DNA of 64,000 nt from Macrotis lagotis (Eukaryota; Chordata; Mammalia; Peramelemorphia; Peramelidae). The stretch covers positions 1,579,467-1,643,466 of the forward strand of contig NC_133666.1 in assembly GCF_037893015.1 (NCBI RefSeq), given 5' to 3'. Below, piece by piece: positions 35,041 through 45,600 of the stretch. The notes under the pieces are model-generated. The model saw only the letters and a list, made by a program, of their open reading frames with translations, made no database searches and was not told where the DNA came from. The first letter of the stretch is position 1; each line of letters begins with the position of its first letter. The translations under genes were made by a program, and so were the position numbers.

Positions 35041-36900
35041 GTCTAGAGTTCAAGAATGTGAATGAGTTCACTCGAAAAACTCTTGACACGCAGGTGTTAG
35101 GGACATAAAAGTTTATTATGAATTACTGCAGGCTACCAAGATAACTGAGTAAAGGAATTAAACAGTAAGGGGGGGATCGATTTATTGGGGAAATTTAGCA
35201 AGGAGAGAAAGTAAAGACTATTGCAATTGGACTGATCCTCAGGGGATAAGCAGTGAGGCAAAGATCAAAGAACTTTGGAAGAGAAGCAAGGATATGTTGT
35301 TTATTCTGGGAGGAGTGTGGACAAATCCCTGTTATCTCTGTGGATTTCAGTGCCTCAGCATCCCTCTTTAGTGGGATACCTTCTGAGATAATAGGAGTAT
35401 GTGCCATTGTCTGGATCACAAGCTATACCAGATGGGCACCTCACCTTCCCATTTGGTAAGAGAACTTTGATGCTCCAGGTGGTTTCTTTCTAGATAACAA
35501 CGGACTACAGGTCAGACCCACTAAATGGTACTTTTTAGTGAAAGGCCAGCCCAGAAAGAAATAGATTAGCTATTTGACATGGCCAGCACAGAGGGAACAG
35601 CTATCTTTTGTTAGTGTATCACTTTTCTCTTCCTAATACTTCCTCTGCCATATATATAGCCATTCTTTTACTACAAACCTGCTGACCTCCATCCAAAAAT
35701 GCTTCCAGCACCCTAGTGAATAAAATCACGCTGTTCATAACCATTCTTCCTTGGTCAGCAGGACCAAAAGAAGGGAATGTGAGCCCTAGTTAAAGAAGCA
35801 CGAGCAGCCCAAGCCCTTCTTTTCACTCTCTGGAAGAGTGAGGTCCCACCTCTTGACTAGGGTCAAAGGGAGAATTTTCAATGAGTCTGTCCAGTCTGGA
35901 TCCTGAGGATCCAGAACCCTGGGGACTTTCCATTCTGACCTTCTTCCTTGTTCTATTGAAAGAGAAATGGCTGCCTAGTTTTTTTTAATTTTAAGAAAAT
36001 ATTATTTGTGCCTGTAAAAATCCCTCAAATTATCCAAAGTAATTCCATTGTTAAATGTCAAAGGGCAACCCAAGCCCATCCTTACCTCTGACCCAGGTTG
36101 TTCAGCATAAGCCCCTTCCCCTTCCCCTGCCCCAAATTGTCCAATGTAACTCCATTAAATGGCCAAGATAAGGATAACCTTAGCCCTCTCTACCTCTCCT
36201 CCAGTTTCCTGCCTCTCAGTCTCCCAAAGTGGGAACTTGACCCCAGTCACAGACCGGGTGGACCACCCTTTAATTCCTTTTTTCCTGACTCTTCTGTACA
36301 CAGAAAGAGGGCAAGACTATAAAAGTTTGGCTCACACTCTCCTCCAGGGGACTTCTCTATGTCAAATCCAGTCATTTCTTATGATTGTTTTTTTTCCTTT
36401 CTTTCTTTATTTCCCTCAGGCATTCTCACCTAGACCTTTGTTTTTCAGTCTCTACTAAAAAATTGAATCTGGGAACTGCTTATACTTTGCAGGTCTGTGA
36501 ATAAAAAGCTGAGCTTGTCCACCTCTGGAACCAGAATGTGAGTTCTTCTCTTCAGAATGAGCTCTTATCTTTGAGCTCTTTCAGACACCCTCACCCCCCC
36601 AATTCCCTATCATCAATTCCATGTACCCTGGGATATCCCCCTCTTCTTGGGGCAATGAAAGTCCCTGATTGGGCCATGATATGACCATTCCCAAACCTAG
36701 CTGGGTCAAATATGGCCATTCCCAGCCACCTTTTCGATTTTAGTTTAAACTGTGCAGCTTAACCCCAAAGTGAGCTCAATCAGTTTGAGAGAAATAAAAC
36801 ACACATCCAACCTAATTGTATTTCTTAGATCAAACTCTGAGGTTGACAATATCATGATGATAGGACAGTCCAATTTCAGTCTTTGTAGTGCCAAAGGAAG
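35041..36900. mobile_element. LTR-type fossil split by a second LTR
   Basis: The left arm, about 35041-35985, starts GAATGTGAATGAGTTCACTC, as does 38985 onward. The right arm is about 36650-36900. The joined arms resemble 19085-19430. The interruption carries its own promoter-like and poly(A) signals (next entry). Confidence 0.5.
35990..36645 (+). mobile_element. Inserted LTR fossil with TATA box, poly(A) signal and U3 direct repeat
   Basis: TATA-like GACTATAAAAG near 36315 and AATAAA near 36500 give plus orientation. The R-like text GGCATTCTCACCTAGACC matches the LTR at 54.5-55.0 kb. A stretch of about 65 bp (AAATTATCCAAAGTAA...) is repeated about 100 bp later, like a retroviral U3 enhancer repeat. 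Confidence 0.6.
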
Positions 36901-37229
36901 CATTAGGTCAAGATGACAAGATAATGACACATTAGTGCTGGAAGAGAGCCCAGATATCATTTAATCCTGTCTCATCTTCCTCCCCCTAATTTGAAAGAAC
37001 ACAGAACACAGTGGTATTCTCTCTAAGGAAGGCTAAGACAAATGACATATATACAAAATTAGTGATCAATGGGATGAGTTGTTCTAAGAAATGATTAGTT
37101 TTTGTTTCCACATGGGAAGCAGTAGAAGAAGCGATGGTTAAAAAATTATAAAGAGAAAACCTAAAATTAGAAGAGGAATGTTGGGTGAAATAATGAAAAA
37201 ACTGGTGCCAGTGCAAGTATCAGATCTTC

Positions 37230-37530
37230 ATGTCTGTGTTATATATCCAAATGAGAGCAGAAGTGCCCTAAGGGCCTTGCTCGAAGAATTGTGGGGAAGG
37301 GGAGGTTTGATCACAATTCTAGGTGCTTCAGACTAGGTGCTTCAGATAAGGTTGTGACCTCTGTAATGTTCAGGCAATGGGAACCAGGTGAAGGATTTGC
37401 ATTTTGGGACAGGGAATAAAAAGCTGAGTCTATGTGCTTCAAGTACGTGTCTGCTTTAGGGTCACCTGTTCATTTTGTTTTACTAAGGGAAGTTCTAAGT
37501 TCATGGTAAAACATTTGCTTCTTGGAGCTG
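37230..37530 (+). mobile_element. LTR fossil, copy B of the 27.3 kb family
   Basis: Homologous to the minus strand of 27290-27625. It has AATAAA within GGGAATAAAAAGCTGAG. Confidence 0.65.
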
Positions 37531-37899
37531 TGGGAATGGTATTAAAACAGAAGTGAGTAACCTCTGTTCCCCAAATGCTCCCACCAGGGATCATAGATTT
37601 CAAGTTTCCAGATGAAGAATGTAAGACCCCAGACATTGAAGTGTCTGGAAGGTCAGATAGAGGGAGAGTGTGCTGTCTTTCTTTGTATTCCTGGATTTAG
37701 CCCAGTGCTCCAAAAGAGTAAATGATTGATGTCTTAGTGACACAGCTGATTATATGCAGAGCGCCAACCTAACTACTTTAAGAGAGACTCAGTCCCAGGT
37801 TGACCAAGGCCAGAGCATCTGTGGAAAACCATTGTGAGGAATGTAGGGTGTTTGGCTTCCACAGAATGTAAGAGGAGATTATTTTTAAAATATATATAC
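37531..37899. other. Gene-free stretch
   Basis: No feature supported; probably decayed retroelement. Confidence 0.3.
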
Positions 37900-37989
37900 A
37901 TCACAATGTAAAGACTAACAGACTGCCTTCTGTGGGGGGTAGGGGTCGGGAAGTGAGATTAGGGGAAAATTTATAAAATCCAAAAATAA

Positions 37990-37995
<6 letters not shown>
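37900..37995 (+). mobile_element. L1 3'-end fragment
   Basis: Only the last part of the L1 3' UTR is present (GTAAAGACTAACAGACTGCC, then GAAGTGAGATTAGGGGAAAA). Confidence 0.8.
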
Positions 37996-38034
<39 letters not shown>

Positions 38035-38036
38035 GT
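37996..38036. repeat. (TA)n microsatellite at an L1 tail
   Basis: Alternating TA of about 38 bases, grown from the L1 poly(A) tail. Confidence 0.85.
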
Positions 38037-38788
38037 AAACTGGGGTCTGCCTGTGACTATCGGTGCCCATACACAACTATGTGTGCATAAATCAGAATTG
38101 ACCCTAACTTGATCAGACCTGGGATTAGATCAGACCTGCTCCCTCTGGTCCTTAGTTGATCTACAGTCCCTGTCCTTTGCAAGTACTCTTGCTCAATGAA
38201 GTTCATGTGTATTACTATACATTCCCCTGTGCTCATTAGTATATTGACCAGGGCAGGGGAAAACAGCATTAGAGAGTGGTATGGGGGAGAATGCATTGAT
38301 TAGATTGTAACCCTGACCAATGGTTGGCACTAAGGGGGGAGCAAGCCTTTCAAACTACATATAAGACTAGACATTGTTGCAATTTGCTGCCTTTTTCCAC
38401 TAGGGAAATTGGTCCTTTTCTGCAGAAAAGTTACTAATTAAAAGCTATTATCACTCTAGACTAAGTATTTATAATTATAAGCCATTTGTAGCAACCATCT
38501 ATTTCTTAGACTGTGTAGAGATTGCACTTTAGAAGGGAATCAGGAAAACCCCCACCAAGAATTATAGCTGTTAAGTATTTGTTATTAGTCCCTTCTTAGT
38601 CATTACTGACAGTATAGGTGTTGATAATTTCCATAGGTTTAATATCAAAATCCCTTAATCTGCCAAATTAAACTATTTATCCAACCCCCATTCCCTTTTA
38701 TTTGCATATGTATCAAGTGTTTATACTAATCCCCTAATCTTTTCCTAATTACTACTTACCACAAGGGCCAGGATGTGGGTAGATTGGG
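38037..38788. other. Gene-free stretch, possibly LTR-derived
   Basis: No coding signal. Text near 38340-38400 (ACATATAAGACTAG) resembles a TATA-type promoter of an LTR, but no partner copy was found. Confidence 0.3.
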
Positions 38789-38789
38789 A

Positions 38790-38821
38790 AAAGAGGAGGA
38801 GGAGGAGGAGGAGGAGGAGGA
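38790..38821. repeat. (GGA)n microsatellite
   Basis: About nine to ten GGA units. Confidence 0.85.
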
Positions 38822-38984
38822 ATAATAGAGCATTTGCCTAACCCTACCTCTCAGAAATGAAACAAGAGCTTCCTTCCTTTTGTGCTGGGGAGAACCTTAA
38901 AGTAAGGAGTGGAAAGATGCTGTAGGACTACTTTGCTCTTGGAACTGAGACTTTCTGGAAGGCTGTGATGGCAAAGAAATTGTA

Positions 38985-39505
38985 GAGTGGGTTTGAGAAT
39001 GTGAATGAATTCACTTAAAAGACAAACTTGAGGGGTGGCTAGGTGGTGAAGTGGATAGAGCACCGGCCCTGGAGTCAGGAGTACCTGGGTTCAAATCCGT
39101 CCTCAAACACTTTACCTAACTATGTGGTCTTGGGCAAGCCACTTAACCCCATTGCCTTGAAAAAACCTAAAAAAAAAAAGACAAACTTGAACCAGAGATA
39201 TTTAGGGACATAAATGGTGTATTCTGTTAAGGTAGCCAATTATAGGGATTAAACAGTAACAGAAATTTAACAAAAGAAAGGAATGACGGTTACAAGGCCA
39301 TCACAACTGCATTGATCAATAGCAGCCAGCAGTGGGTAAGCAGAATAAAGAGAGAAATTAAGGACAGTCACAGAGTTGTTGCAACTAGACTAGATTTCTT
39401 AGTAAAATCACCGTAATTCCTTAAGAAAGTAGCAAAGCTAAGAGAAAAAAGAGACTTTTTTGAAAGCATGACTTGGTGTCTAATCAGGGGAAGTTGGGGA
39501 AGAGA
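38985..39505. mobile_element. LTR-type remnant related to 35041-35240
   Basis: Shares GAATGTGAATGAATTCACTT and TTAGGGACATAAA with the 35 kb relic. It is interrupted by a SINE at 39034-39178. Confidence 0.45.
39034..39178 (+). repeat. WSINE1/WALLSI-type SINE
   Basis: Sense copy flanked by AGACAAACTTGA at both ends (target-site duplication). Confidence 0.93.
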
Positions 39506-39557
39506 TATTATCCTTTGATAAATTCTCCCTTCTCTTTCAGTTCTCTGTGGTCCTTTT

Positions 39558-39696
39558 GGATTTTGCAAGGCAATGGGGTTAAGTGGCTTGCCCAAGACCA
39601 CATAGTTAGGTAAAGTGTTTGAGGCTGGATTTGAACCCAGGTAATCCTGACTCCAGGGCCGGTGCTCTATCCACTGCACCACCTAGCCGCCCCATC
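39558..39696 (-). repeat. WSINE1/WALLSI-type SINE, present in one duplicate only
   Basis: Antisense copy flanked by CTGTGGTCCTTTTGG and CTGTGGTCCTTTGG. It is absent at the matching point (about 42228-42242) of copy 2. Confidence 0.93.
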
Positions 39697-39924
39697 TGTG
39701 GTCCTTTGGTATAGATGGCCTCCACTTATAGGTTATGATAAATCTTAGAGAATAAAACTTCACATCTAACATATGTTTTCTGTCATTTTATATTAACCCT
39801 AGATTTTTAAGGTTTCTTCTAGCATATGGAATCCAAATTCAGAGGATAGAGACTGAGCTCTCTTTTATCAGGTGTATGAAGGGGGCCATGGAACTATGGT
39901 GTTTTTAGGGGGGGTTGTTTGTTT

Positions 39925-39985
39925 TTAGCTTTTTGCAAGGCAATGAGGTTAAGTGATTTGCCCAAGGTCATACAACTAAGTAAGA
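39925..39985 (-). repeat. WSINE1/WALLSI-type SINE fragment
   Basis: Antisense 3' part (TTTTTGCAAGGCAATGAGG, then CCCAAGGTCATACAACTAAG), shared with copy 2. Confidence 0.75.
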
Positions 39986-40309
39986 AACAACCATGCCTAG
40001 ATGTCTAAATGGAATTCAAGTACTTTGATAGCTTTAAACAATGGTAAGGAAGTCAGTGTTGCTGTAAGGCCACCTCAGAAAGAAAAAGATTAATAATAGA
40101 ACATTTTCCTCTGCCTAATTATTTCTACAGCTGCAGTATCTAAGGTAAGGCTGAAATCAGACAGAGAATTAGAGCAGGGCCCTATATTGGAGGTGTCCCA
40201 GGTCCAGAAAACAGCCAGTCAGGATCTCTAATGTGTTGCCACTGGGATTTTGGGAGTCACCAATTAAAGATAGTAATTAGGGTAAATGAGAAATGAGGAA
40301 GGAATTTGT

Positions 40310-41710
40310 GCATTCTCTGGGAATTTAAAACTGCTCAGCATTTTATTATAAAATATAGCAAAGCAAATAGGTCAAAAACTTTTCTCCTCCCAAAGGGTCA
40401 ACAAGCAGTTTAGGACAGGGTGAATAACAAAAGTCTAGGCATGGTTGCTTGAGAGACAGACATAGAGACAGAGAGAGGGGGATAAAGAGGGAAAACAAGA
40501 CAGTCAGGGAGAGGTGACTGTGCCAGAGAGAGAGAGAGAGAGAGAGGACCAGCCATGTGGCATGGGAGCCCATGGTGAACCACCAAGGTCTAGTATGGGA
40601 GCATATGGCCTAGGAAGTAAAGAGAAATGCAAACTTCCTCCAGGGTGGAAAAAGAGTCAAAAATGTGTGGGATAAAAATTCACTTAAAAAATATAGAGAA
40701 ACCTCTCAGCAAAATAGAAAGTTTATTTTGGCTTTTCTCTAGAAAAGGGCACCTCCAAGTCTCACAAAGGTAGTGAAGATCAAGGAGCTACCCCGAATTG
40801 ACATTTAAGCAAGATTGGATAGCCTAACACAATCCCCTCCTCCTTCCTATGGTCCCTTTCTATTGACTCATTGCTCAGTCTTCACTTACATTCTACTTGT
40901 GAAAATCTACCCCAGCAATTAAGAAAAGAATGAAAAGTTTTCATAAAATATGACCTCACCATCCAGATGGTTAGAATGGCCTTCAGGATTATAGCTATCT
41001 TATTGAAGTAATATATCTTGTCTTGGAACTCAAGGTCTAGGAACAGTCTATTTATCATCAAACAAGAGGAGTCTTATGAGCTTCATTGGAATGCTAGGTT
41101 TTTTCCTCATGGGAACAGTCTACCGTTATCCCAGTTAAGATAGTTTTATCATCAAATGGGTGACTAACTAAAAATGTAAGGTCTCTCTGGAAATAGTCTG
41201 TTGTTTGTCTCCCTCATAGAATCAGGAGGGTGCCTGGCTTGGAATGCAAGGTCTCTCTCCTCTTTCTTCTAAGAATAGTCTAAGAGGAATAGTCTATCTT
41301 TGTTTTAATGATTTTTAACCCTGAGAGGACTTCACTAGGAATATTAACTCTTAAGAGGGAATATCCCACTCAAGAAGAAACAAGAAGGGCAGTGCTTCCT
41401 CTTAAGTACACTTCTGTAGTCCGTTGGACAAGGGGTGGTGCTTGGGGGATAGTCTAGCACCTGGGCCAGGTATTCTCCAATGGGAAGTGCTGTATTAGTC
41501 TTTCCTGTCCCAAGGTGTGTGATCTCTATGTTCAACTTGCCATTTCCTGTCACACCAGCATCAATGAGCAAGGTCAAGTAACTGGGAACCAGAAGCTGGA
41601 TGAAGGAGGAATGGGGAGACAGGATACAAACAACAGAGTTCAGTCTACATCTCAGGAGCAAACAGCCTTCCCCAATTAACAAGATTTAACAACATAAAAG
41701 ATTTTTTTCA
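40310..41710 (-). mobile_element. LTR fossil split by another LTR
   Basis: The arms 40310-40667 and about 41373-41710 together match 44470-45450 (AACTTTTCTCCTCC, CCAGGTATTCTCC, GGTCTTTCCTGTCCC, CATTTCCTGT). The gap holds the 40668-41372 LTR, so the order of insertion is clear. Confidence 0.65.
40668..41372 (-). mobile_element. Inserted LTR fossil (TGGGATA/TATCCCA ends), copy 2
   Basis: Homologous to 18424-19084. Read on the minus strand it begins TGGGATATTCC and ends TTTTTATCCCACA, giving short inverted LTR termini, with AATAAA inside. It is solo, with no internal genes. Confidence 0.7.
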
Positions 41711-41979
41711 TAAGTCTCTGCATCATATATTGAGAGTCTGAACTGTGTGGTTAAAGCAACTTCCAGAAATCTTACTGGATTCGACTCCCTCATTTCTTCC
41801 TTTGATTGAATCCAGGATCTGGACCTGAAACTGAATCTTGGACACCGCAACTAATCCTAACTCCCCATTCCATAAACTGTAGTTATGGCAAAAGATCATG
41901 GGATATGGTTGGGCCCTGACAACATTTGATAGGTCTTTCAAACTATATTTCTGGTAAAAAGTCTGATTTCTTTCTGTTC

Positions 41980-42186
41980 TAAGGAATGGAATGTTAATTC
42001 CAAACTCAGGAAGACAAATGCTTAGAAAAGACAGAAAACTTGTCCTGTCCTCATTATATTTCAAATTCAGGAAGAGAAAACAACTCATTAGGTAGTATTG
42101 TGTAAGGAAGATAGTTTTTGAGGAGTAACTGTGCTACCTAATATTGTACAGTCTCACCAAGAAGCCTCCAAGGAGGTTAATGATTT
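41980..42186. repeat. Unnamed interspersed repeat, copy 1
   Basis: The segment with GGAAGAGAAAACAACT, then TTGTGTAAGGAAGAT and ACCTAATAT, recurs at about 51800-51930. Family unknown. Confidence 0.5.
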
Positions 42187-42540
42187 CTTTTATCCTTTGA
42201 TAAATTCTCTGTTCTCTTTCAGTTCTCTGTGGTCCTTTTGGATAGATGGCCTCCACTTATAGGTTATGATAAATCTTAGAGAATAAAACTTCACATCTAA
42301 TGTATATTTTCTGTCATTTTATTTTAACCCTAGATTTTTAAGGTTTCTTCTAGCATATGGAATCCAAATACAGAGGATAGAGATTGAGTTCTCTTTTATC
42401 AGCTGTATGAAGGCGGCCATGCAACTATGGTGTTGTGTTTTTTTTTTTTTTTTTTTTTGGTTTGTTTGTTTTTAGCTTTTTTCCAAGGCAATGCAGATAA
42501 GTGATTTGCCCAAGGTCATACAACTAAGTAAGTATTAAGC
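42187..42540. repeat. Direct duplicate, copy 2 (pair with 39505-39985)
   Basis: See copy 1. This copy keeps the uninterrupted form and has a longer T-run near 42440-42460. Confidence 0.85.
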
Positions 42541-42606
42541 AGCTGAGGTCAAATTTGAAATCAGCTCCTTCTGACTCCAGGGCCAGTACACCACCTAGCT
42601 GCCTCA
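42470..42606 (-). repeat. WSINE1/WALLSI-type SINE, diverged
   Basis: Antisense copy ending CCACCTAGCTGCCTC. Its left part is within the duplicate. Confidence 0.8.
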
Positions 42607-42644
42607 GTGCCATGTCTTTTGTCATTTTAATGATCCATAGTGAG

Positions 42645-42806
42645 AACCTTTTTTTTTTGATTTTTTTTTTCAAGGCAATGGGGTTAAGTGGCTTGCCCAA
42701 GGCCACATGGCTAGGTAATTATTAAGTGTCTGAGGCCAGATTTGAACCCAGGTACTCCTGACTCCAAGGCTGGTGCTCTATCCACTGCTCCACCTAGCCA
42801 CCCCCA
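42645..42806 (-). repeat. WSINE1/WALLSI-type SINE
   Basis: Antisense full-length copy flanked by AGTGAGAACCTTT-like text on both sides (target-site duplication). Confidence 0.93.
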
Positions 42807-43499
42807 TAGTGAGAACCTTTCAAAGTAAATATTGAACTTGCTCTCTAGATGCCCTTATGTACTCAGTCACAAGCTGGCACAGGCATCCTGAGTCAGGGGA
42901 GGGAAAAGGAGACTTCCATGCTTTATGAATTCATTCCATAGCTGATAAAACATGAGACACTCCTCCTCTAATGGAACTGTGACAGCTTTATTACACTGAG
43001 ACTAGACTGTAGGAAGGTTCAGTTCTTATTGGCTCCTGCCATCCAATTTGATGATCCTTTGTTTCATTCCTATAAATTACTTGTACTAGAACTTCACTAC
43101 TGATCTGGTTTCTAAATGGGCTCCCAGGCAAGCTAAGACGAAAGCAAGCAAGCTTGTTAACCTAATTCTCTGTTAAGACAAAACTCTGGAGGTTGATAAC
43201 TAATGTTTTATATCTGCTTCTGGGCTAGAATTCAGAACCTAACCAGTTAGGGTTTGTATTCTGCCTAGCCATTTGAAGACACACAGCTAGGCAAATCAGT
43301 GGATAGAGATTCATACCCCTGATTTCAAATATGACCTCAGATACTTGAAGCAGGGGAACCCTGGGCACAGAGAAAATGTTATCTTTTGAAACTTCTGCAC
43401 TGTGGAGGGCATTCTCCATTTTGTATTGACTCTTTGGGATCTCCATTTTCTAAGCCAAGATGGACTTTTGGTCTAAGTCTTTGAGGCTGGTGAAGATTT
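42807..43499. other. Gene-free stretch
   Basis: No supportable feature apart from faint SINE-like words near 43280-43345. Confidence 0.3.
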
Positions 43500-43800
43500 A
43501 GTACATAGACACTGCTCATGCTCAGTGAATGCTCTTGCAGCCACTTTTTGGAGATTACACCTATGGCAGTTTGGAGAATACCTGAAGCCAGGTGCTAAAA
43601 CCATTCTTCAAGTACCAGCCTTGTCCCACCCACCCTGGAAATTCATTTAAGTAAAAATCTGCTGCTTCTCCCTTCTTTCTCTAAGCTAGATCCACATGGC
43701 CTGGCCATGGTGTTGGAACAATATGGCACCAGCTCCATGCAGTTGGATCTACTCTGATCTAAGCTTCTTTTCTTTCCTTTTTTTCCCTTTCTAAATACTT
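43500..43800 (+). mobile_element. LTR fossil fragment of the 54.5 kb family
   Basis: Matches 54540-54860 in plus orientation (AGCCAGGTGCTAAAACCA, AAGTACCAGCCTTGTCC, TCCATGCAG). Confidence 0.6.
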
Positions 43801-44049
43801 TAGTCTTTTAACCCAACTTTTACTAATCAGCCCATCCCTTAAGAAACTCACTATCTTGTTGCTTCTCCAAAGAATTTAACCTGACTTTTTTTTTATAGTC
43901 ACTTGGGAACTTTCTGTAACTAACCTGTGAATTCAAATTTAAGCCTTTCTTAACCTCTGAGTCAGAGATTAGTGAATTTTCACAAAAAATATACCCACAT
44001 AGATTGCTCTTTAAGCCCCTTTTCCTCAAAGCCCACTTCCTTCCTTCTT

Positions 44050-44210
44050 CACACTTACTAGCAGCATGATCCTGGGCAAGTCATTTAACCCCATTTGTCT
44101 CAGGTTACTCATCTGTAAAACGAACTGGAGAAGGAAATGGCAAACCACTCCAGTGTCTTTGCCAAGAAGACCCTAAATGGGGTCACGAAAAGTCAGGCAA
44201 GACTGAAAGA
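44050..44210 (+). repeat. MAR1-type SINE
   Basis: Ends with GAACTGGAGAAGGAAATGG, CACTCCAGTGTCTTTGCC and GGGGTCACGAAAAGTCAGG, the hallmark tail of this family. Confidence 0.8.
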
Positions 44211-44213
44211 CAA

Positions 44214-44347
44214 GGGCGGCTAGGTTGCACAGTGGATAGAGCACAGGCCCTGGAGTCAGGAGGACCTGAGTTCAGATCCATCCTCAGACACTTCATAATT
44301 ATCTGGCTGTGTGTCCTTGGACAATCCACTACGCCACCTAGCCGCCC
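44214..44347 (+). repeat. Chimeric WSINE1/WALLSI-type SINE with inverted head at its 3' end
   Basis: Begins as a normal sense copy (GGGCGGCTAGGTTGC) but, in place of the poly(A) tail, ends in the reverse complement of the SINE head (CACTACGCCACCTAGCCGCCC). The two ends match at about 21 of 24 bases. Confidence 0.8.
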
Positions 44348-44469
44348 TGCATGTGTATTTGATAATAACATAAAATATCAAGTTAGAAGAGGAGAAAAGA
44401 GAAAAGTCCTGTTGTTGGAAAATCGGTGTCTCCATTTAAGATCGAGAGTTGGTGAAAGTGAAAGAATTC

Positions 44470-45450
44470 ACATTTAGCTGTGGAGTGTTAAAATTGCTCA
44501 GGATTGGGGCAGTTAGGTGGCACAGTGTATAGAGTACCATCCCTGGAGTCAGGAGGACCTGAGTTCAAATCCAGCCTCAGACACTTAATAACTGCCTAGC
44601 TGTGTGACCTTGGGCAAATCACTTCACTGCATTGCAAAAAAAACAAACAAAAACCAAAAACAGCTGCTCAGGATTTATTTTACAAGCCTGTTAAGTTTAC
44701 AGATTAAAACTTTTCTCCTCCTGGAGAGACAGCAAGCTGCTTAAAGAGAGATTGAATAGTAAGATCTAGGTGAGGTGCCCAAGGGAGAGAAAGGAAAGGG
44801 AAGCAGTCAGGAGAGCTGGCTGAGCTGAGTGTGGGAAGGAAAGGAGAACCAGTCATAAGACCTGGTTTAGACTTCAGCGATTTGACCACATGGCCTATAG
44901 GCCCATGGTTCCCCAGGGGCCCTAGGCTGGAAGCATGTGGCTCTAGCTTAGACGGAGAAAGAGAGAAATCGCCATTCTCATAGGGAGAAAGTAGGGAGAA
45001 GAGAAGGAGCTTCTCTTCTGGATCTGACTTAAATACACAAGGTGGCATTTGGGGAGTGGTCCTGCACCTAACTCCAGGTATTCTCCGATAGGCGAGTTAT
45101 GTGTTGGTCTTTCCTGTCCCAAAAATGTGTGACTTTTAAGTCCAACATGTCATTTCCTGTGGAAGATGATTGTCACAACTGTGTAAGCTTGACCCATCAA
45201 TGACAGCATGAGTGGAAGTGGGAGGAGGGGGAATGGGCTGACTGAGGCTGCTCCAATCTTGGCCAATCTCCATCTAACATTGGAGTTCTATTGACCAATA
45301 GGAATCAATTCACATCTGACTAGGGTCCGTGCAGCCAAGGAAGTCCTCAGACAGGTATGGAGAAAGTTTTAAACCAGATAGATATTTCTCCTATGTACAG
45401 ACATTTTCCCTTCTACATATTCCCAACTGAGAATTTAACAGTGTAAAAGA
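44470..45450 (-). mobile_element. LTR fossil, unsplit partner of 40310-41710
   Basis: Minus-oriented LTR with AATAAA (TTGTAAAATAAATCC) near 44670-44690, interrupted by a SINE at 44507-44660. Its reverse complement resembles the plus-oriented LTRs at 48 and 54.5 kb (CTAAGCTAGAGCCACATG, CACCTAGATC). Confidence 0.65.
44507..44660 (+). repeat. WSINE1/WALLSI-type SINE
   Basis: Sense copy flanked by GCTCAGGATT on both sides (target-site duplication). Confidence 0.93.
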
Positions 45451-45482
45451 TTACAAAATTTGTTTCTAATTGTAAGATCTCG

Positions 45483-45600
45483 GAGTAGCTAGGTGGCACA
45501 GGAGGACTTGAGATCAAATCCTGCCTCAGACACTTCATAATTGCCTAGCTGTGTGACCTGGGGCAAGTCACTTAACCCCATTGCCTTAAATAAATAAAAC
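45483..45600 (+). repeat. WSINE1/WALLSI-type SINE, internally shortened
   Basis: The head GGAGTAGCTAGGTGGCACAG joins directly to GGAGGACTTGAGATCAAATC, so part of the tRNA-like region is missing. Confidence 0.88.

Larger units (their letters stand above)
39505..39985. repeat. Direct duplicate, copy 1 (pair with 42187-42540)
   Basis: Nearly identical to 42187-42540 apart from a SINE gained here. Both contain CTCCACTTATAGGTTATGAT and GGTTTCTTCTAGCATATGGA and end in the same truncated antisense SINE text. Confidence 0.85.
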
